Both the position numbers and the translations under genes were made by a program. A stretch of DNA of 64,000 bases from Ovis canadensis (taxonomy: Eukaryota > Chordata > Mammalia > Artiodactyla > Bovidae). Of this stretch, positions 52,901 through 64,000 are shown piece after piece; the first letter of the stretch is position 1; each line of letters begins with the position of its first letter. The stretch spans positions 134,103,384 through 134,167,383 of the forward strand of contig NC_091250.1 of the NCBI RefSeq assembly GCF_042477335.2. The letters are read 5' to 3'. The notes beneath the pieces are model-generated. The model saw nothing but the letters and a program-made list of their open reading frames with translations, had not been told where the DNA came from and searched no databases.

Positions 52901-55900
52901 GGCCGTCGCTGGGTGGTGGCGCCGACCCAAGCGTCTCAGGCCACGCCCACTCCCCGTGTGCTCGCTGTCCACCGCTGGCCCATCCCTGACAACACCCTCC
53001 TTCGTGCAGCTTCCCCACGGCCCTCTCTTCTCACGTCTGTCTGGGCTTTCCCCGACTGTATGATTCCCTCCCTAGAGACCTTGGAGCTGCTGAGAGGAGG
53101 AGAAGGAAGAACAAGAACCTCAAACGCCACGGCGAGGGAGGCAGGCTGACGACAGAAGAGTGCCTCTGACCCCAGGCGGTCGCTGGAGGTGCTGCCAAAG
53201 CCGACTCCGCAGCCAGGGAGGGCTGGCCTATGGCGTGGCCCGCACGCTCTGGGGCTTCCCTGTGTTCCGTCACTAGGGCCTCAACAGTGCGACGCTGTGT
53301 GTGGGGTGGGGGGAGAAGGGGTGGTCTAGAGGCAGAGAGAGACTGAGGGGCCCATGGGGGGCTGCGGATGCCAACTGGGCCCCATGCTCCTGACCCTGTA
53401 CCATGAGGAGCCGGTGAGCTGAGGGCTGGGGAAAGGGTCAGTGAGTCTCCTGCCAGGAAACCCAAGAGTGAGAAAAGGACGTCCCAAGGGAAGGGCTGTG
53501 GGAGAGGAGACGAGAGAGGCCCCAGGGGCCCACTGAGCTCCTAAGGCCGCACCGCTGCCCGCTTGCCTGACGTGTCGTGGGGCCCGCCGTGGGAGGGCTG
53601 GCCAGTGCTGGTCTTGCCCTTTGGGGCCTGGAGCGTGTCGGACGATGCCTGCTGCAGGCGCCCCGTGGCCATCAGACGCGTGTGCGCTGGCTGCCTATGG
53701 GCAGTGCCCGAGATGTGCCAACTTCACAGACTGCCACGGAAGCTCCGTGTCCTGCTGTGGGATGAGGCCACGTGGCAGAGAAGCAAACTGAACGTGAGAC
53801 TGTCTCCTTGCTTGGGGGCGTGACCCGTGGTCAGTCTTCCTGACACTGAGGCCTCAGCGTTGGGCAGAGCTGTTCAGTTCGCAGGGAGCCTATGGGCACC
53901 TTCCTGATCAGGCGGCAGGGTCTGCTGTGCCACCAGGGGCAAGTGGGAGACTGGTGAGCTGCACTCCGGGTACGGGGAACAGGTCAAGGGCAGGGCTGAA
54001 GGCTGAGGTGGAACTCGGTTCCTCCAGGGCCAGGAGCTGGATGCTCTGTGCACCTGTCCAGTGCTGTCCTGAGTACACAGCTGCACCCTGAGGCCAACCC
54101 TGGAGGTGGCTGGGTCTGCCTCGATGGGCTCTCCAACACTGAAGAGGAGATGCAACAAGCACGGGTCCCAAGAGAGTAACAGCCAAGCAGGAGCCCCAGC
54201 AGCGCCCAGAGCTGAGAGCCAGGGAGCAGGGAGAGCAGTCACCAGCCGAGCTGGCAGAGCCAAGCCCTCCACTCCCGACCGCCCGGGGGAGGCAGACCTG
54301 CACAGCAGCTGCGTGCTGCCACCCAGCACGCCTGTCTTAGATAACTAACTGCACTCTATCTCATAAATATGTGCATGACTTAAGCATAATTCACCTTGCC
54401 ATGCCAACAGTTCTTTCACTAAACTTCCCGGCTTATGGTGAGATTTTCTTTAAGAAAAACTAAAAGATAAACAACATACAAATTAATAGTCTCCTACCCA
54501 CGATAATGATGAACCCTACCTGAAAATAGAAGAATGCTTGACCAAACCAGTAATGCATCACAGTGACCGCGGCTGCGCCGTGCCTCAGGGGCCTCCAGAT
54601 GAACTGAGTCATGACGGTCTGGACCGCGAGGCTCAGCACCAAGACAGGCAGGTTGTGGGGTCTGAGGAGCAGTGCTGCCAGGAGGACTAGGCCGCTGTGT
54701 ATCTCCCAGAGGCCCACAGTCCTGGCCGTGAAGTCTGCAGCGATGATTTGAGATTTAAGCAAGTCTTTGGTGCCCGTGAACAGAATGCCAAGGACAAAGA
54801 CGTAAACAAAACGGGCCTCGGTAATGCCCCTGAAGGAAGCAAAACAAGTCAGGCTCGTTAGCACCAGCTATGAAAAAATCTGATACGTATTTTCCCACAA
54901 AAACCATGTGTCTCCTGAGCTGAGCTGACAATGCAAGCTTCGGGACCCACTCACTGCGGGGGGCTCTGTGGAAGTAGGGGAGTCTGCCCGTGCACATCAG
55001 ACCCCCAGGGCCCCCAGAGGCCGGCAGGCCTGTCCTTTCTGTGTGCACTTCTCTGACAGAGCCGGCTGACAGGGAATCGCGCTCATGAGGCCGAGGGTCA
55101 CCTGGGTGAAAGATCAGAGCCATCACGTGTGGCCAAAAGACCGGCCCACCTGCTCTGCATAGATAATGTGAAAGAACTGCTGCAGTAGGATGAGGTCAAA
55201 GAGGGAGAAATCCGCAAAGGCCCCAGTGATCAGAGGCATTTCAGGAAGAAAGGGGCTGGGACTCGTCTCAAGGAGGACACTGGGCAGGCTGACAGCGGAC
55301 AGGAAAGAGAGCAGCACTGATGTCTTTAAGGGTCCCCCTCTTGCCCTGACCACCCAGCTGTGCTGGATGTCCAGAACCACTGAAACCAGGCCTTCCACCC
55401 CAGCCAGGTCTGGGCTTCAGAGTGGAGAAGGAAGTCAGGAGTTAAATGTAGAGGATTCCAGAACACCGATGGACAGCAGCGCCTGCGGGCACTGAAAGGA
55501 GAGAACAGCTTTTAGGGAGATCTAGAATCGGGGCAGCTTTAGAATCACGGCAGACACAGAACCAGGAGGGAGTCTAGAATCAGGATGGATCTGGAACCAG
55601 GATAAACGGGGTGGGGAGTGGAGGCATTTCACAGGAAGAGTGGGAACCAGGCAGCGCAGGCTGATGAAAGGGTGCACTGGTCTATGTTCTGGACACCAGT
55701 AAGGTGCGTACTGCTGTCTCCATGAAAGGCGAGGGAGTGATCCGCATCTTGACGTGAGTGATGCTGAAATACGGTGCATCCGAGAGGAAAGAGGAATTTA
55801 CTCATGTATCACCCTTTGATTTGTAAATAAGTTCATTTGTATTATTTTTTAGATCCTACATATAAGCAACATACACTTTGAGATTTAAACAAACAGCCCT

Positions 55901-58900
55901 GAGTTGGATGCCCTCACATGTGACATTCAGTCTTGACATCTGCACAGAACTCTGAGGTAAACAGCCTTTAAGGTGTCTCCCCACCACGCCCACCCCACCT
56001 GACCTTCCTCCCGCAGGTTAAGGCCTGCCACTTGGCTGCCACCTCAGCCAGGCCCTCAGCATCATCTGATTCCCCCACACCCGGTGACAGGCCCTGTTCC
56101 CAGGAGTGCCCCCTGTGCCTCTTGGCCACCCAGACAATCTGGCCACAGCTCTCAGAACTCACCCTGACATGCTTTCAGAGAGGGCAACACTTGCTTTTCT
56201 TTCTTTGACTAGCAAAGCAACACCAAACATTTAGAGAAAACCTATCCTTCTCAAACTATTCCAAACAACTGCAGAGGAAGGAGTGCTTCCAAACTCACGT
56301 TACGAGGCCAGCGCAAGCCTGATATCAAACCCAGACAAAGACACTGCACACGAAAGACTGTAAGCCAGCATCACTGATGAACGCAGATAATCAGTCATCA
56401 GCAAAGCAGTAGCGAACCAAATTCAACCAACATTAAAAGGATCATACGCTGTGATGAGGTGGCATTTACCCCAGGGACGCAAAGATGGTTCAATACCCCC
56501 AAATCAATCAAAGTTATACACCAAGCTAACAAACTGAAGAATAAAAACCATATGTCCTCCTCAACAGATGGTGGGAAAAGCTTCTGACAACATCCAACAT
56601 CCATTCACGATTCACAACATTCTCCCGAAAGCGGGTATAGAGGGAGCACACCTCAGCATGATGAAGGCCACGGGTGCTGAGCCCACAGCCAGCCTCACAC
56701 TCAGTGGTGAAAAGATCCAGACTGAGAACGCGACAAGGACGGCCACTCGCCACTTCCATTCAGCCTGGAATTGGGAGTCCTGGCCACAGCAGTCAGGTAA
56801 GAAAGAGAACTGACAGGGCGCCACACTGGAAAGGAAGAAATGCAACCGCCGCTGTGTGCAGATGCCATGATGGGACACACAGAAAGTCCAAAATACCGCT
56901 AGAGCTCATCAGTGAATTCAGTACAGCTGAAAAATACAAAGTTAATGTGCAGAAATATTCCACATTTCTATAGCTATCAACAAATTGTCATAAATAAAAA
57001 GTAAGAAAACAATCCCACTGACAACCACATCAAAGTAATAAAACACTTAGAAATGAATCTAAGAAGGAGATAAAAGAACTGTACTCAGAAAACTGTGAGA
57101 CACTCATGAAAGGAGCTGAAGACAGCACAAGCCGGCGTGAAGGCCGTCTCGGCGACCACGTTCCCGGGTTGGAAAGATTGACACTGTCGAAACGATCGTC
57201 TGCCCAAGGCAATCTGCATATTCATGCAATCCTTCTCAAAATACAAACGGCATTTTTCACAGAACCGGAGCAGGTTATTCTAGAATTTTAAAACTTGTAA
57301 GGAAACACAAAAGGTTCCAACCACCAAAACAATCTTAAGAAAGAACAAAGCTGGAGGTATCACAAGCCTTAACTTTAAACCATACTACATAGCTACACTA
57401 ATCAAAACAGTATGGCAGAGGCACACACACACATCACACACACACACCTCGAGACTGGCAGAATGGACTGTGGAGCCAAGGTGAGCCCACACTTGTGTGG
57501 GGAGTCAGCTGATGACACAGGAGGCAACAATATATAGTGGAGGAAAGACAGTCTGTTCAATAAGTGGTGTCGGGAAAACCAGAAAGCCACACGCAAATGA
57601 AGTGAACTGGACAGCTCTGTCACACCACACACACAGACACACACACACACACAGACACACACCCAAAACGGACTAGAGACCTGGAACCACAGACCTCAGG
57701 ACTCATCCACACACAGAAATTCAAAACGGACTAGAGACCTGGAACCACAGACCTCAGGACTCATCCACACACACAAATTCAAAACGGACTAGAGACCTGG
57801 AACCATACACACCCACACACACCCACACCCACACCCCCACCCCCACCCCCACACACACACCTAAAACGGACTAGAGACCTGGAACCATAGACCTCAGAGA
57901 CTCATCCACAACTGCTGGCCAATCACCTCGTTTTCTACTATGTGCAACCGTAAGTAATGCTTCAGAGAACACACCCATATCCCAGTCTCTTGCTTCATGT
58001 CTGGTTGTATCTTGAGATGAGTTCTGCAAGAGCACACCCAAGTCAGAGGGTTGGACAAAATCAAGATTCTTAACACATTTTATAAACAGCCTTCCAAAAT
58101 AGGGTCTGCTCGCCCCAACCCTGTGACTGTTAAAAACAGAGAAAGCCCTGTGACGTGCAGAAAGTGGTATTGACAATTTGCAGGAGCCAGCTGTGGGAGC
58201 TCACGGAAATCATGGGAAAGTTGGGCTTTCTGCCATGCCTCACCGCCAACTGCTAGGAGTATCCACTCATCATTATCCTCATTACTAGCTGCTTCTTAGT
58301 GGAGCAGAATGAAATCTTTAAATTCTTTATTTTTAAACAGTCCCTTAATAAAAAAAACAAACAAACAAAACCTAAGTGAGCTTACTTGCAAGGTATTTGT
58401 CTCTCCCCTACCAAAAAAAGAGGCTAACAGAACTGGCTCGCTGAGGTGTTCTGGTGTCACAATTCACAAAACCCCAACTCCAGTGTTCTCAAGACTGCAT
58501 GGCATTTTTAGTACGTAAAACACTACAACAGGTCTAAAAACAAGTGCTTGTGTCTGCTAGTACACTTACTTTGAAATGTCTTTGTTGTCTTGTTGCCATG
58601 GGAACAGCACATTTCCAATGGCTGCCCGGTAGCAATAGATGCCCAGCAGGCCAAACGCCACGGCCACTTTTGATGTGAGGGAGCACCTCTTCTGAACCAA
58701 CACAAAAATCATGGTGAGGGAAAGCGCGGCCAGAACAGAGAGTTCAGCCTTATGATCAGAGCTGGAATGAAATGCAAGACGCCAGAAATTACTACAAGGA
58801 CAACTAGTGATGTCACAGATCTGCACACGTGGCTTTCTAAGAATGGGACAAACGAAAGGGCTGTGGACCCGAACTCCCACTGCTCAGCCACAACCGGTCC

Positions 58901-61900
58901 CCGCCATCAGCTCTGCACGGGCCAGGGCAGCCCTGCCTGCTGGCTCTCCTTCCGGGGGCTGCCTCGCTTTCCCCAGCCACAGGTGAGGAGGTTCTGGGCA
59001 AAGGAGACATGTCCTGGCACCATGCTCTTCCATTCACTTGTCAGTGCAGAGGGCATCACTCGGGGGAGTCTGCCCCCTGCAGGTGCCCCAGCAGAGAGGC
59101 TGGCACGCGGCCGTCACAGCTGTCTCTCTGCCTGGCCTTCGCCCGTGCCCCCTGCCGCCTCAGCGAGCCATCCTGGGTGGCAGGGCTTTCCCGTTTTCGT
59201 CACTGCAGCTCGTGGTCACGAAGCCCAAGCACTCAGTACCTGTGAAGCGGGTGAGTCAAGACACACACACACCACACGGAGAGACTACTAGGGAAGACAC
59301 AGGGGAAAGGAGGCCAGTGTCAGGTGGGCCCCGGGGGTGGCGGCAGGGTCTCACTGGGGCCCCCACTGCTGCTCTGCAAGCTGCGCCATGTGCAGCCCCC
59401 GGGTCACCGTCACAGAGGGAAGGCAGAGCATAGAGGAGGCAACTCTGGGTGTCTCTGGGTGCCTCCTGAAGGCTCTGTCTTGGAGCAGGAACCACTGAAA
59501 CTGCAGCCTCCTCACAAGTGGGACCGGGAGAGTCATGCCCCGATGGGAAGGCGCAGGGGGCCAGTGTGCTGAGGGAGGGTCCAGACTGAGGCGTGGGCAC
59601 AGCCTGGAGAGGGGAAGGGGTGGTGGGGGTGCCCTTGCAAGCACGCCTGTTAGCGCGTCTGGGGGTGGAAACCACCAAGCCCCGCTGCAGTGTCCCGGGA
59701 GAATCAGAAGGTCACTGCTGCTCCGGCGCTCTTGCCCTCACACGCTCAGGCTCTGCCTGGCACGCCTCAGCTCCCCTCTGCTTCCGCACCCCAAACGGGG
59801 ACAGGCCAGCACACTCTCTTCAAGGCTGCTGTGACAATGGGATGAGTGGGCACACAGCAGGCACCTGAAAATTGCTACCTGGGGCTACTGCGGTTGCCAG
59901 AGACTTGCTGCTATCACTGGGGAGAGATTTACCGTAAGAACGATTTGCCCAGAGGAATGAAGAATCTACAGCCTCTGGCGTCCAGTTCCAGAAGGACTTG
60001 TCCGAAAGGGCTGTGCCAGTATGTGGCCCCAGGATGCTCTGGTGCTCACCAAGCCCTCGCCAGGTGTAAAACTGCACTTTGTGATTTGACGCTCCCAAAC
60101 TACCAGTGGGAGTGCGCCTTTCCCCGCCTTTCCTCTGGGCCTCCCTCCCTGAGCGGTGTGTCTGCTACAGCTGCGAGTCTTGCGTTCTGCCAACAGTTCT
60201 AAAGAAGCTCTCCCCAGTGATACGACAGTGACCTTTGTTGGTCTCCCTTGGAAATATTTTTTCATCTTGCTGTGCTCTTACTTTAGTTGTTTCTAAGACT
60301 TTGTTGGCAGTGAAATGTGCAATAGAGCCAAACCCTGGGCTTCTCTATCCGAGCTTTCTCTCTGCACTTCGGTCCTCTGCACCTGCCATACTTTCCACTG
60401 GGCTACCAGCCACCAGTGAGAGGCCTCAGAAGCAGCTGAAGCCACGCCTCCAGGCTCCAGCCAACGCAGCTGCCCCTCTGGGGATGGGGGTGGGGTGGGG
60501 GAGGCAGGGGGACAGAGAGGGGCGGGGGCACAGGGCTCCTGGTCAGCCTGTCACCCCAGCCCCGCACCATGGGGGACAGGGCAGCGAGTGATGAACTACA
60601 TCCTGCTGCAACGATCATTATAAAACTCACTGGTTTTCAAACAGGAACACTTACAGTGATTCGGCAATGAAAAACCAAACTACCAGGCCAGCCTCAAATA
60701 AATTCGCCTTTCAACTCAATTCACGGGTTAGTCTCTTTCTTCAGATTTCAAATACTATTTCTATCCTGAGTAGGAAAAACAGGTCTTTGGAGAGTCTGGC
60801 CCAAGGCCACAACTCACGTCCTCACCTGGTGAGCCAGTGCCCCAGGTCGGGCCGGTGGGCCCACTGCACACCAGTCTGGTTCAGGGATCGCAGAAGCCGG
60901 CAGCAGGCCAGAACCAGCCAGGGGCTCGCCAGCACCATCCACCGCTCAGGGCCTCTGAGGGCTTCCAGGGAGGAGGGGTCCTTGGGTGCGTGGCTGAGCT
61001 CCCACCCCTCAGGGCCAGCACGCTTGCCCTGCCGGGCCACCGCGACCCCGTCAAACTCCTCTCCCGTGTGTGGGCAACGCTGCGGGGCACAGTCGTCTCC
61101 CAGAAAGCAGTGTCTGTAGATTTGGTGGCACAGAGCTAAACACAGTGTGTTGATGAGGAAGTACCAGGTCTGGTGCTCCTCTTCGATGAAGCTGCTTGCG
61201 CCCAGACTCAACACATGGCCCACGGTTCCCAGGAAGCTGAGAAGACCTAACTCTGACCACCTTGAGGTGGACTGAGGTGGAGTCTGTGAAAAGGAAAATG
61301 CATTTTGTAAGGAAGAATCTGAACAGTTCACCTTCTTGCTGCACGAGCGCACAGTGCTCACTCACAGAAGATAACTCGCTGCTCCTCACGCCCCGCATCC
61401 ACTTCACCCCGTCCCCCCGGGGGAACCAGAGGATGTGGGGACGGCAAGGCGACCCTGCCCCGGACGGCAAGCCTGCAGCTGAGGCACAAGGAGGCTGAGG
61501 ACGCCTGGACCCCCCTCCTCGGCAGTGCCAGAGCTCTTAGCCCGTCCTTCACACCCTGTCCTTGCCTCTCACAGCCACGGCCCACCACTTGAGACCAAAG
61601 AACCCCAAGGGCATACTCCACCAAACCAGACATCTAGCTTCTCCGTGAACTTGCCGGAAATCCAGTTTCCATTACAGTGGTAGGGCGTCACAGTACTAGC
61701 CCTTAGATACACTAAGATAAAGCATTTTAAGTGAAGATGAGGACTCAATGGCTCTCATCTAACACTAGTTGGTATTCATTCTATTGCCTGTGGGCACCTA
61801 GTACATGATGGTGACGTGGTGACCCAGTCAAGCCCCGGAGGACCCACTCCTCTGGGGAGCCCCACGCTTGAGCAGGCATGGAAATGTGTGGGAAATGACA

Positions 61901-63107
61901 ACATACGTGCTCCCTCAGCCACCGGCACGTGAGGAGGGGTGGGTGTCCACGGCCCCTTGACCAGGAGCTGCCCTCTGGGGCCTGAAGTCATTGCCCTGGG
62001 TCCCTCAGGCCCTGGGCACTGTGAACAAACCAGGACTGCCTGTGTCTCTCTCACCAGCCCGCCACCACAACCAGCTGATGAAAGAAGGTGTCAGAGGCCA
62101 AAGGCTGCAAGGAAGTCTAGAACAGGGAACTGCATTTTCCGAGGCAGAATGAGGATGAGGGCTGAGTTTCTTCTCGATCTCCGTCAGTCAGCTGCTTGCT
62201 CCTCTGTGCAGCCACCCTAGAGAGGCCCCTGGTCACGGTTCCAGGGACCCCGTCTTCCCGACTGAGAAAGAAGGGCATGAGGCCTGACAACACAGGTGAG
62301 TGTGTGAAGCTGGGATGGCCCAGGGGCCTGGGAGGCTCGGCGCTGGGAGCGTGTCCCGTCAGCTCCCACCAGCACCGTGCCTGCTACACGCTAGGGGTCT
62401 AACCCACATCTCATCAGTGGAGCAACAAGAGCAGCCCACCTGGAAAGCCAGTCCTACCTGAGTCAGACACTGCCCACCGGCAAAAATCCTGGTGAGAGCA
62501 GACACGCCCGCACAGAGCAGCGCGGCGGTCAGCGCCATCACTCCGCCCGCAGCCAGCCATGGGAGCCCGCACAGGTAGCACGAGCTGTCGACGGCAGTGC
62601 ACACGACGACGTGGAGCGCCGCGAGAGCCAGGAGCAGCAGGCCGAAGAGCAGAGGGAGCACGGGCGACAGCAGGGGCACGTCCAGCTCAGCCCTGCTGCT
62701 CAGCGCCTGCGGGACGCCGAGCAGGAGCAGGGCGAGGGCCTGGAACGGGAGCAGCGTGCGTCCGCGACGGGGCCAACAGGGTGCGCTCCTGTCCCCTTCC
62801 AGGAACACCGAGTCTCCACGTCCTTTAACTATCAAGCGCTGGCGGAGCTGCCCCCCAGCGACACAGCGACCCTGCCCGGGGACCCGTACCTCCAGGACCA
62901 GGACGGTCCCCACCGCCATGGAGTAGACGTCGTACTGGGCCGCTCGTCTGGTCAGCGACAGCCTCAGCATCCTCAGTGCGTCCAAGTACTGCCTGCGCAC
63001 CTTGGCTCCCAGGTTGGCAAGGGCTTCTGAGTTACTTCCCTCCAAGTACAGCCTGACCCAGCTCCTGTGCAGTCTTTCCGCCACTTTAAACTGCTCAAAT
63101 CCAGGCT
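49723..63107 (-). CDS. PIGG: PIGG, GPI ethanolamine phosphate transferase 2 (3' part, last seven coding exons)
   Basis: ER membrane enzyme that adds the side-chain ethanolamine phosphate to the second mannose of GPI anchor precursors. Seven minus-strand exons join with matching phases to about 611 codons: 63107-62890, 62739-62458, 61283-60826, 58761-58570, 54829-54520, 52233-52070 and 49936-49723. This agrees with the last 610 or so of about 983 residues in human. All introns are GT-AG. They encode the linker ([13 protein letters not shown]) and the multi-pass hydrophobic C-terminal half, with family blocks [67 protein letters not shown] and [13 protein letters not shown]. The N-terminal alkaline-phosphatase-like catalytic domain lies off the right edge. 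No frame break is seen. Confidence 0.97.
50562..50818 (+). repeat. CHR-type SINE with poly(A)
   Basis: In PIGG intron, antisense to the gene. 'cttgcttggtggcccagtgg' and 'gctcagatccctggttgggg' mark the tRNA-like head, and an 18-A tail ends it. Confidence 0.75.
50858..50996 (-). repeat. Bov-tA SINE fragment
   Basis: Reverse Bov-tA ('gctgctcagttgtgtccagt' to 'cttcccgacccagggatc') in the same PIGG intron, in the sense orientation of the gene. Confidence 0.8.
52070..52233 (-). CDS. PIGG: PIGG coding exon, second from last
   Basis: 164 nt, beginning [15 protein letters not shown], with [13 protein letters not shown], and ending SEAS plus two bases. Acceptor CTCGTCCAG, donor GTGAGG. It is not visible as a long ORF because it has no Met start in frame; I read it from the splice signals and family match. 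Confidence 0.94.
54520..54829 (-). CDS. PIGG: PIGG coding exon, third from last
   Basis: 310 nt, from [14 protein letters not shown] to [10 protein letters not shown]. Acceptor CCTTCAG, donor GTAGGG. Strongly conserved helices with [15 protein letters not shown] and HYWFGQA. Confidence 0.96.
56190..57930 (+). repeat. L1 ORF2 fragment with CA-rich tandem duplications
   Basis: In the PIGG intron between exons 54829 and 58570, antisense to the gene. L1 ORF2 remnants are clear near 56400-57100. A degenerate segment beginning AAAACGGACTAGAGACCTGG occurs at about 57666, 57724, 57781 and 57863, each followed by CA-rich DNA. Confidence 0.7.
57600..57862. repeat. Composite (CA)n / 57-58-bp repeat
   Basis: CA tracts at about 57622-57662 and 57807-57860 (the latter with CCCCCA variants) alternate with direct copies of a 57-58-bp L1-derived unit. 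Confidence 0.85.
58570..58761 (-). CDS. PIGG: PIGG coding exon, fourth from last
   Basis: 192 nt, completing a Ser codon, then [15 protein letters not shown] to NKDIS plus two bases of Lys. Acceptor CATTCCAG, donor GTAAGT. Two hydrophobic helices. Confidence 0.95.
60826..61283 (-). CDS. PIGG: PIGG coding exon, fifth from last
   Basis: 458 nt, from [13 protein letters not shown] to [10 protein letters not shown] plus two bases. Acceptor TTTTCACAG, donor GTGAGG. It contains a hydrophilic loop (about [16 protein letters not shown]) that is poorly conserved against human, between well conserved helices. Confidence 0.95.
62458..62739 (-). CDS. PIGG: PIGG coding exon, sixth from last
   Basis: 282 nt, 94 codons in phase 0, from [13 protein letters not shown] to GGQCLTQ. 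Acceptor CGTTCCAG, donor GTAGGA. It encodes three hydrophobic helices with [18 protein letters not shown] in the last. Confidence 0.94.
62890..63107 (-). CDS. PIGG: PIGG coding exon, seventh from last
   Basis: 218 nt. It begins with two bases of a split codon, then [13 protein letters not shown], and ends GTVLVLE with donor GTACGG. The acceptor is TTCCTTCCTAG. It links the catalytic domain to the membrane half and enters the first of its helices. Probably exon 7 if the human 13-exon model applies. Confidence 0.94.
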
Positions 63108-63149
63108 CTAGGAAGGAAGGGCCACACACACAAATCACCGACACGCACG

Positions 63150-64000
63150 CACGCGTAACCTGTGAGTCCAGTTACTGATGGCACGTGGCAGAGCCTGACA
63201 CTCGTCAAGACGAACTCCCGGGAAGGGTGGCCGCCCCCCAGGAAACCCCGACCGCGGTGACGCCGGCCTGTGCCTGCCCCGTCCTTCCTCCCACTGCCCC
63301 ACTCGCGTGGACGGAAGCCCCTCCTCCTCGGCCTCCTGCTTGCTGCCCCCTCCCTCTCCTCTCTCTCCACCCCCCTTCCCCACGGTGCGAGAGTGGGACA
63401 GCCGCGAAACCAGAGCACTGAGCGGCCCTCAGTTCTACAGAAGCCCCAACCCTCAGGCTCTGTGTGATGACGGGGCAGGAAGTGCGCCAAGGCTGGCGGG
63501 ACCCCCGCTTTTCACTGTCAGCGGCCCCTTTCACTTGCTTCCCTTCTTCACAGACCCTCTCTGGGAAGGGATGCAGTCTCTCAGCCCCTCCTGCCACAAC
63601 GCTGATGTGCCCCGCCTGCTAGATGACCCATGGCTGATGCAAAGCCAGGGCGGCGAGACGGCCCATCAGTGGGACCCAGCCCTGGCAGCGGCGGGCTCCC
63701 CCGGGACGGTGGTGGCAGGCTGCCCAAGGCCGGAGGCTGCCTGCTTCCTTTCAGGGCTGAACCAGACCCAGTCGTGACTTGACTGGCCAGCAGAGCAAGA
63801 ACTTCTTTTCTGAGGCTCCCTGGTACTTAACGTGCTTTTCCAACTTAAAGCAGAGCTGTTTGAAGGTGGTCTGGGCCATGCCTTTCAGGAGCCTTGGCCC
63901 AAACCGCCAGCAGCGGGCCCACTCCAGCCTTCCCCGATCACAGGCTGGCATCCTTGCTGCACAGCCTGAGTGTGGGCTCAGATGTCCACAGCCCCACCAC
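63150..64000. other. PIGG intron at the right edge, nothing else seen
   Basis: No further PIGG exon (the expected upstream sequence before PGFEQF) is found here, and no repeat is confidently recognised. The next exon is therefore outside the window. Confidence 0.5.

Noticed and set aside
62559-63030. Plus-strand ORFs across PIGG exons
   Set aside because: Antisense shadows of the real minus-strand exons, as shown by family identity and splice sites on the minus strand.

Overview
This is mammalian nuclear DNA from a ruminant artiodactyl. The lineage is shown by BovB (RTE) LINE copies, Bov-tA SINEs, CHR-type tRNA-derived SINEs and cetartiodactyl L1 3' ends throughout. Three genes read directly from conserved exons match the human 4p16.3 neighbourhood PIGG - TMEM271 - PDE6B, shown here inverted. 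The exact species is not fixed. PDE6B is very close to the cattle protein but, as I remember that protein, differs at several residues, so a bovid or other ruminant relative is as likely as cattle.

Layout. 1-9715: 5' end of PDE6B on the minus strand (coding exons 1-3; intron 3 runs off the left edge and is full of L1). 9716-11950: compact promoter followed by GC-rich unique upstream DNA. 12039-13530: a 13-bp minisatellite of about 115 units with a 104-bp higher-order period. 13550-22700: BovB and Bov-tA copies in otherwise unique sequence. 22716-29000: an old L1 carrying a BECN1 (beclin 1) retrocopy that keeps an intron-like segment. 32560-34960: CpG island with the single-coding-exon gene TMEM271 on the plus strand. 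35050-49200: AT-rich unique DNA, a solo LTR, small tandem repeats, and a nearly full-length BovB inserted cleanly into an antisense L1. 49723-63107: the last seven coding exons of PIGG on the minus strand. Its catalytic-domain exons lie beyond the right edge.

Function. PDE6B is the rod photoreceptor cGMP phosphodiesterase beta subunit. PIGG adds the side-chain ethanolamine phosphate to the second mannose of GPI anchors. TMEM271 is an uncharacterised four-helix membrane protein. Nothing suggests that they act together. PDE6B and TMEM271 are divergent and 24 kb apart, and TMEM271 and PIGG converge.

The most unusual signal is in the TMEM271 leader. The first three ATGs form a chain in which the stop of each short upstream ORF overlaps the next start as ATGA, ending on the TMEM271 start codon; the first uORF encodes an alanine run from a (GCG)8 repeat. 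Other good leads are the minisatellite's higher-order structure, the semi-processed BECN1 retrocopy, an 88-bp array rich in CCAAT, GC-box and AP-1-like motifs, and four BovB insertions dated relative to their hosts by target-site duplications.
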